Shown piece after piece: positions 51,031 through 55,215 of a DNA stretch of 55,215 nt. A program made the position numbers and the translations under genes. The number at the start of each line of letters is the position of its first letter. The first letter of the stretch is position 1. Source of the DNA: Spirochaetes bacterium ADurb.Bin218. Lineage in GTDB: Bacteria > Spirochaetota > UBA4802 > UBA5550. The stretch covers positions 1 to 55,215 of the forward strand of contig MWCI01000017.1 in assembly GCA_002069965.1 (NCBI GenBank), read 5' to 3'. The notes below the pieces were generated by a model. It saw nothing but the letters and a program-made list of their open reading frames with translations. It had not been told where the DNA came from and searched no databases.

Positions 51031-53454
51031 ATGGATTTTGATGATATAATAACAGAGGGTGGCGATTTTGCCCTTGATAGTGAGATTTTTGAAGGGGATT
51101 TACTCTATTCTGAAGCAATTCTTCCAGACAATCTATATCTTATCCCCATAAGATATAGGCCAATATTCCCGGGTATTGTAACGCCTTTGATAATTTCCCA
51201 CGGAAGATTTACCAAGGTTATTGATAAGGTTTTAAATGATTCAAGGACAATAGGTCTTGTTCTCATAAGGGATGATGACAAAGGTGAGATTGATTTTAAT
51301 GATATTTATAACTTTGGCACAGCGGCTCGGATATTAAAAAAGATCAACCTGCCAGATGGCGGTATAAATGTTCTTATAAATAGCGTAAAGAGATTTAAAA
51401 TAAGGAAAGAGATTGAGAGCAAGAAAAATCTCATTGCAGAGGTGGAGTATCTTTCTGATGTAATAGACAAAAGAGATAAAATCGAGATTAAGGCCTATAC
51501 AAGGGAGGTTCTCTCTAAGCTTAAAATTCTTTCTGAAAATAATCCTCTTTTCACAGAAGAGATGAAGCTTACCATGTTAAATGTAGAGGAGCCTGGAAAG
51601 ATTGCAGATTTTGTCACATCAATTCTTTCACTTGAGAAAAAAGAATATCAGGAAGTCCTTGAGACCATTGAGGTCAAAGAGAGGCTCATAAAGGTTCTTC
51701 ATCTTCTACATAAAGAGATGGAGGTCATGGAGGTTCAAAAAAAGATTCAGCATCAGATAAATGACAAGATCGATAAACAACAGAGGGAGTTTTTTCTTCG
51801 TGAACAGCTTAAGGCAATAAAAACTGAACTGGGCATGGATGAGGATGAACGAGCCTCAGAAGCCAGAGAAATGAGAAAGAAGTTAGAGGAACTGTGCCTT
51901 GAAGGAGAGGTTAGAGAAAAGATTACGGAGGAGATAGATAGGTTTGTTTTTATGGATCCAGCTTCCTCCGAGTATTCTGTTACAAAGACATACATTGATA
52001 CTGTTCTTTCCCTTCCCTGGAATAGCTTGAGCATTGATTCCATAGATATAGAAAAGGCAGAGAAAATTTTAAACAGAGATCATTATGGACTTGAGGATGT
52101 CAAGAGGAGAATTCTTGAGTTTATTGCAATTAAAAAGATGAAGCCAGATGCCCATGGATCTATTATATGCCTTGTGGGACCTCCCGGGGTTGGCAAAACC
52201 TCTCTAGGGAAATCAATTGCCGCTGCTTTAAATAGAAAGTTTTTTAGAATTTCATTAGGCGGTATGAGAGATGAGGCTGAAATTAAAGGCCACAGGAGAA
52301 CTTATATAGGTGCAATGCCCGGCAAAATTATTCAGGGGATTAAAATAACAAAGTCCAGAAATCCTGTTTTTATGTTAGATGAGATTGATAAAATAGGTCA
52401 GAGCTTTCAGGGTGATCCTGCTTCTGCTCTGCTTGAGGTTCTTGATCCTGAGCAAAATGTTGAATTTAGGGATCATTACCTTGATCTGCCTTTTAACCTT
52501 AGAGATGTGCTATTTATAACAACTGCAAATACTCTTGATACAATTCCGCAGGTTCTTGCAGATAGAATGGAGATAATAAGGCTTTCTGGTTATATTGCTA
52601 TGGAAAAATATGAGATTGCCAGAAAATATCTACTTCCAAAGCAGCTCAGGATGCATGGTCTGCCAAAGGATGCTGTTAAGATAGATAGAGAAGGGTACAT
52701 GGCAATAATAAATGGATGGGCAAGGGAAGCTGGTGTTAGAAATCTTGAGCGAAATATTGAAAAGATATGTAGAAAAACAGCGACACTGATTGCAAAGAAT
52801 AAATCAGTTCCATCTGGTTTTTTAACTAAGGAAGATATTAGAGAATATCTTGGTACAGAGATTTATCATGAAGATGAAAAACCAGTGATCAAAAAGCCAG
52901 GAATAGCCATAGGTCTTGCGTGGACATCCCTCGGCGGTGTTGTCCTTACAATAGAATCAATTGCTGTGAAAACTAAGTCAGGGTCAGGCCTTAAGCTTAC
53001 AGGGCAATTGGGTGAGGTGATGTCTGAGTCTGCAAATATTGCATATACTTTTATAAATCATCTTCTGCAGGATAACGATGAGGCGAGAAAGATTTTTGAA
53101 GAGTCTCTGATTCACCTTCATGTGCCTGAGGGCGCAACCCCCAAGGACGGACCATCAGCTGGGATTACTATGGCAGTATCCATCTATTCAATAGCAACAG
53201 GTCTTTTAGCAAGGGATGATCTTGCAATGACTGGGGAGCTTACTCTTTCAGGTAGAGTTTTGCCAGTTGGGGGCATTAAAGAGAAGGTTATTGCTGCAAA
53301 AAGAGCATCTCTGAAGCAGGTGATCTTGCCTCTGGCAAATAAAAAAGATTTAGATGATATTCCACAATATATAAAAAAAGGGCTGACTTTTCACTTAGTT
53401 GATGATATATTGGAAGTGCTGAGGATTTCTTTTGGCAAAAACTTCCAGAGGTGA
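51031..53454 (+). CDS. lon: ATP-dependent protease Lon
   Basis: This is an 807-residue LonA: substrate-binding N-domain (LIPIRYRPIFPGIVTPL), coiled-coil region with REQLKAIKTELG, AAA+ module with Walker A GPPGVGKTS (about 383-391) and Walker B FMLDEIDK, and a C-terminal Ser-Lys protease with Ser709 in KDGPSAGITMA and Lys752 in GGIKEKVIAAKRA. The N-terminus has a ~30-residue acidic extension (DFDDIITEGGDFALDSEIFE). GGAGAG lies 6 nt before ATG 51031, preferred to the TTG at 51007. It degrades misfolded and regulatory proteins in the cytoplasm. The ComFB-domain gene follows closely. Confidence 0.96.
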   Translation: MDFDDIITEGGDFALDSEIFEGDLLYSEAILPDNLYLIPIRYRPIFPGIVTPLIISHGRFTKVIDKVLNDSRTIGLVLIRDDDKGEIDFNDIYNFGTAARILKKINLPDGGINVLINSVKRFKIRKEIESKKNLIAEVEYLSDVIDKRDKIEIKAYTREVLSKLKILSENNPLFTEEMKLTMLNVEEPGKIADFVTSILSLEKKEYQEVLETIEVKERLIKVLHLLHKEMEVMEVQKKIQHQINDKIDKQQREFFLREQLKAIKTELGMDEDERASEAREMRKKLEELCLEGEVREKITEEIDRFVFMDPASSEYSVTKTYIDTVLSLPWNSLSIDSIDIEKAEKILNRDHYGLEDVKRRILEFIAIKKMKPDAHGSIICLVGPPGVGKTSLGKSIAAALNRKFFRISLGGMRDEAEIKGHRRTYIGAMPGKIIQGIKITKSRNPVFMLDEIDKIGQSFQGDPASALLEVLDPEQNVEFRDHYLDLPFNLRDVLFITTANTLDTIPQVLADRMEIIRLSGYIAMEKYEIARKYLLPKQLRMHGLPKDAVKIDREGYMAIINGWAREAGVRNLERNIEKICRKTATLIAKNKSVPSGFLTKEDIREYLGTEIYHEDEKPVIKKPGIAIGLAWTSLGGVVLTIESIAVKTKSGSGLKLTGQLGEVMSESANIAYTFINHLLQDNDEARKIFEESLIHLHVPEGATPKDGPSAGITMAVSIYSIATGLLARDDLAMTGELTLSGRVLPVGGIKEKVIAAKRASLKQVILPLANKKDLDDIPQYIKKGLTFHLVDDILEVLRISFGKNFQR

Positions 53455-53462
53455 GGTGCAAT

Positions 53463-54137
53463 ATGGCTTTATTTAATCTATTGGAATCAATTGTTGATGA
53501 TATAGTTACAGAGGTTCTCTCCAGAGATGAATCTATGGGACAATTACATATACACAAAAATGATATTATGGCCTATGTCCTTAATAGAGTGCCACCAAGA
53601 TATATAACTGGTGAGAGAGGAATAATACACACAATGATTGATCCAAGACTTAAATTTCAGCAGCATACGGACATTCTCTTTCTCACCTATGAGGCTATTG
53701 AAATTTTTTCAAAAAGAAGGCACTCTGACGCGATTCAGAGAGAGGATCTCACTGAGAGATCTTTTGAACTTCTGCCTCATGTTATGGGAGAGGTTCTTGA
53801 GGAGACAACCCTGTCAATCATACCTGATCTTAAAATAACACTTTTATATAGGGATAATCCTGCTCACATGACAGATTCAGGATGGAAAAATCCATATATT
53901 GGCACAAAGGCTACAAGAGGATATTTTCATTTTTGGCCAAAATACATCGAAGATGAAATGCCAGCTTCAAATATAGAATTTAAGATAAAGTTTGAGCATC
54001 CTAAATTTGAGGATAAAATTGTAAAAATTACCGTAGATAAAAGTGACAGTCGTCAGTCTTTAAAAACAGTTCGTGTTCCACTTGTTTTGCTTAAACTTAA
54101 AGCTGGTGTTGATCCTGTATTTTTAAGAGAAGAATAG
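53463..54137 (+). CDS. ComFB-domain protein with unknown C-terminal domain
   Basis: This is a 224-residue protein. The first ~90 residues match the ComFB family: VDDIVTEVLSR and IMAYVLNRVPPRYITGERG (family pattern LNxLPPRYV). ComFB proteins have been reported to bind c-di-GMP or related dinucleotides. The last ~110 residues, with KITLLYRDNPAHM and GYFHFWPKYI, form a separate domain that I do not recognise. The frame extends from GTG 53451 within lon, but GAGG (53453-53456) and ATG 53463 define the start. It lies only 8 nt after lon and is probably co-transcribed. Confidence 0.75.
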   Translation: MALFNLLESIVDDIVTEVLSRDESMGQLHIHKNDIMAYVLNRVPPRYITGERGIIHTMIDPRLKFQQHTDILFLTYEAIEIFSKRRHSDAIQREDLTERSFELLPHVMGEVLEETTLSIIPDLKITLLYRDNPAHMTDSGWKNPYIGTKATRGYFHFWPKYIEDEMPASNIEFKIKFEHPKFEDKIVKITVDKSDSRQSLKTVRVPLVLLKLKAGVDPVFLREE

Positions 54138-54183
54138 CTTAAGGAAAAACTTATTCTTCCTAAAAAGCAACAGGAGGTAAAAG

Positions 54184-55215
54184 ATGAAGAAGCTACCAAT
54201 AGGCATACAGACCTTTGAAAAGATAAGAAGTGATGACTATATATACATAGACAAGACAGATATAGCTTTCGATATAATTACAAACTATACTTATGTATTT
54301 CTATCCCGTCCACGGAGGTTTGGTAAATCCCTTTTTCTGGACACATTACGCAATATATTTGAGGGGAAAAAAGAATTATTCAAAGGCCTTGCAATATATG
54401 ATAAATGGAACTGGGAAGAGACCTACCCGGTGATAAAGATAAGCTTCTCTGGGGTTTTATCAACAGTGGAAGATATAAAGGCAATGGTCTTTGATAATCT
54501 TAAGGAGAATGAGGAAAGGCTAAAGGTTAACTGTGAAGAGAAGGATTCAGTTTCTGCATATTTTTCGCAATTAATTAGAAATACACATTTTAAATATAAC
54601 CAAAAAGTAGTAATACTTATAGATGAATACGATAAAGCAATACTTGATAATATAGACATGGTAGAAAGAGCCCATGAGGCAAGGGAATTTTTGCGTGGAT
54701 TTTATTCTGTAATAAAGGGCAGTGATGAGTATATTCGTTTTGCCTTTTTAACAGGTGTGACAAGGTTTTCCAAAGCCTCAATATTCAGTGGTCTTAATAT
54801 GCTCACAGACATAACTCTTGATGAGAGATATGGCAATGTATGTGGATACACACAAAAGGATCTGGAGGAGAGTTTTAAGGAGTATTTAAATAAGATAAAT
54901 GGGGATCTGGAAAAGATAAAGGAATGGTATAATGGATATTATTTTTTAAAGGATAAGTTGTATAATCCCTTTGATATATTGCAGTTTTTTGACAAAAATG
55001 GATTGTTTGATAATTACTGGTTTGAAACAGGGACACCGACCTTTTTGATTAAACTCATAAAGGAGAGGAACTACTTTTTACCTGCCCTGTCAAATCTCAA
55101 GGTGGATGAAAAACTCCTGAGTAGCTTTGATATAGAAGACCTTGACCTTGAGGTAATACTGTTTCAAAGCGGATATCTTACAATTGATTCTGTGGAATAC
55201 ACTCCCTTTGACACA
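54184..55215 (+). CDS. AAA-ATPase-like protein with expected DUF1703 nuclease-like end (truncated)
   Basis: The frame from ATG 54184, after CAGGAGG, runs open to the window edge (344 codons). The N-terminal part matches AAA-ATPase-like family PF09820: MKKLPIGIQTFEKIRSDDYI (start block), the Walker A-like LSRPRRFGKSLFLDTL (about 40-55), Walker B VVILIDEYDKAI, and GVTRFSKASIFSGLNML. Related proteins usually end in a PD-(D/E)XK nuclease-like DUF1703 domain, which lies beyond the window. They often occur in many copies per genome; function is unknown, with a mobile or defence role only guessed. Confidence 0.85.
   Translation, partial: MKKLPIGIQTFEKIRSDDYIYIDKTDIAFDIITNYTYVFLSRPRRFGKSLFLDTLRNIFEGKKELFKGLAIYDKWNWEETYPVIKISFSGVLSTVEDIKAMVFDNLKENEERLKVNCEEKDSVSAYFSQLIRNTHFKYNQKVVILIDEYDKAILDNIDMVERAHEAREFLRGFYSVIKGSDEYIRFAFLTGVTRFSKASIFSGLNMLTDITLDERYGNVCGYTQKDLEESFKEYLNKINGDLEKIKEWYNGYYFLKDKLYNPFDILQFFDKNGLFDNYWFETGTPTFLIKLIKERNYFLPALSNLKVDEKLLSSFDIEDLDLEVILFQSGYLTIDSVEYTPFDT

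Noticed and set aside
1-55215. CRISPR arrays, prophage, insertion sequences, integrases
   Set aside because: I saw no regularly spaced repeats, transposase, integrase or phage structural genes.

Overview
The window is AT-rich bacterial DNA (roughly one-third G+C by eye) with densely packed genes on both strands and the standard bacterial code. Lipoproteins with lipoboxes, a beta-barrel-like fragment, an AsmA-like protein and periplasmic proteins point to a diderm (Gram-negative-type) cell. The phylum cannot be fixed from this sequence. The 5S rRNA gene standing alone, class I adenylate cyclase, LPP20-like lipoproteins and acyl-CoA dehydrogenases would suit a spirochaete or a similarly deep AT-rich lineage, but that is inference. 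A tRNA-Sec gene shows that the organism decodes UGA as selenocysteine, although I found no selenoprotein gene here.

Layout. 1-8 kb: end of an outer-membrane-like protein, a BASS-family transporter, MTA phosphorylase, two divergent acyl-CoA dehydrogenases with a promoter/operator region between them, an unknown Cys-containing protein whose ribosome-binding site lies in a hairpin, and a CoA-transferase. 8-11 kb: a PAS-rich NarX-type kinase and a NarL-type regulator behind an operator-like palindrome. 11-15 kb: HD-GYP phosphodiesterase, feoA, feoB, feoC, with a DtxR/IdeR-like iron box upstream. 15-24 kb: Zn-dependent phospholipase-C-like protein, metallo-beta-lactamase-fold hydrolase, UspA, a hybrid kinase broken by an exact 8-bp tandem duplication, two exported unknowns, a nitroreductase and a membrane kinase. 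24-28 kb: ACT protein plus UPF0210 protein, tRNA-Sec, an AsmA-like protein and a YgaP-like membrane protein. 28-33.5 kb: phosphate regulon (pstS divergent from pstB-phoU-phoB-phoR, without pstC/pstA). 33.5-40.5 kb: membrane protein, PEGA/beta-propeller protein, ClC transporter coupled to a PrsW protease with zinc ribbons, solitary 5S rRNA, two paralogous LPP20-like lipoproteins. 40.5-43.7 kb: purN, a PP-loop thiouridylase-like gene and moeA in one operon, then tRNA-Lys and tRNA-Glu. 43.8-55.2 kb: DUF523/DUF1722 protein, class I adenylate cyclase, a charged unknown, a YggU/DUF167 plus EamA pair, REC-EAL phosphodiesterase, Lon, a ComFB-domain protein and a truncated AAA-ATPase-like gene.

Common themes. 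Signalling is dense: five histidine kinases (one broken), two stand-alone response regulators, HD-GYP, EAL and ComFB (c-di-GMP), and a cAMP cyclase. Several promoters with near-consensus -35/-10 boxes carry perfect inverted repeats over a promoter element (the acyl-CoA dehydrogenase, kinase and uspA genes); the CoA-transferase and lon have similar repeats near weaker promoters. The least explained items are the hairpin-masked ribosome-binding site at 6579-6609, the iron-box HD-GYP/feoABC operon, the ComFB protein with an unknown C-terminal domain beside lon, and the 8-bp duplication in the hybrid kinase. I see no CRISPR array, prophage or insertion sequence.
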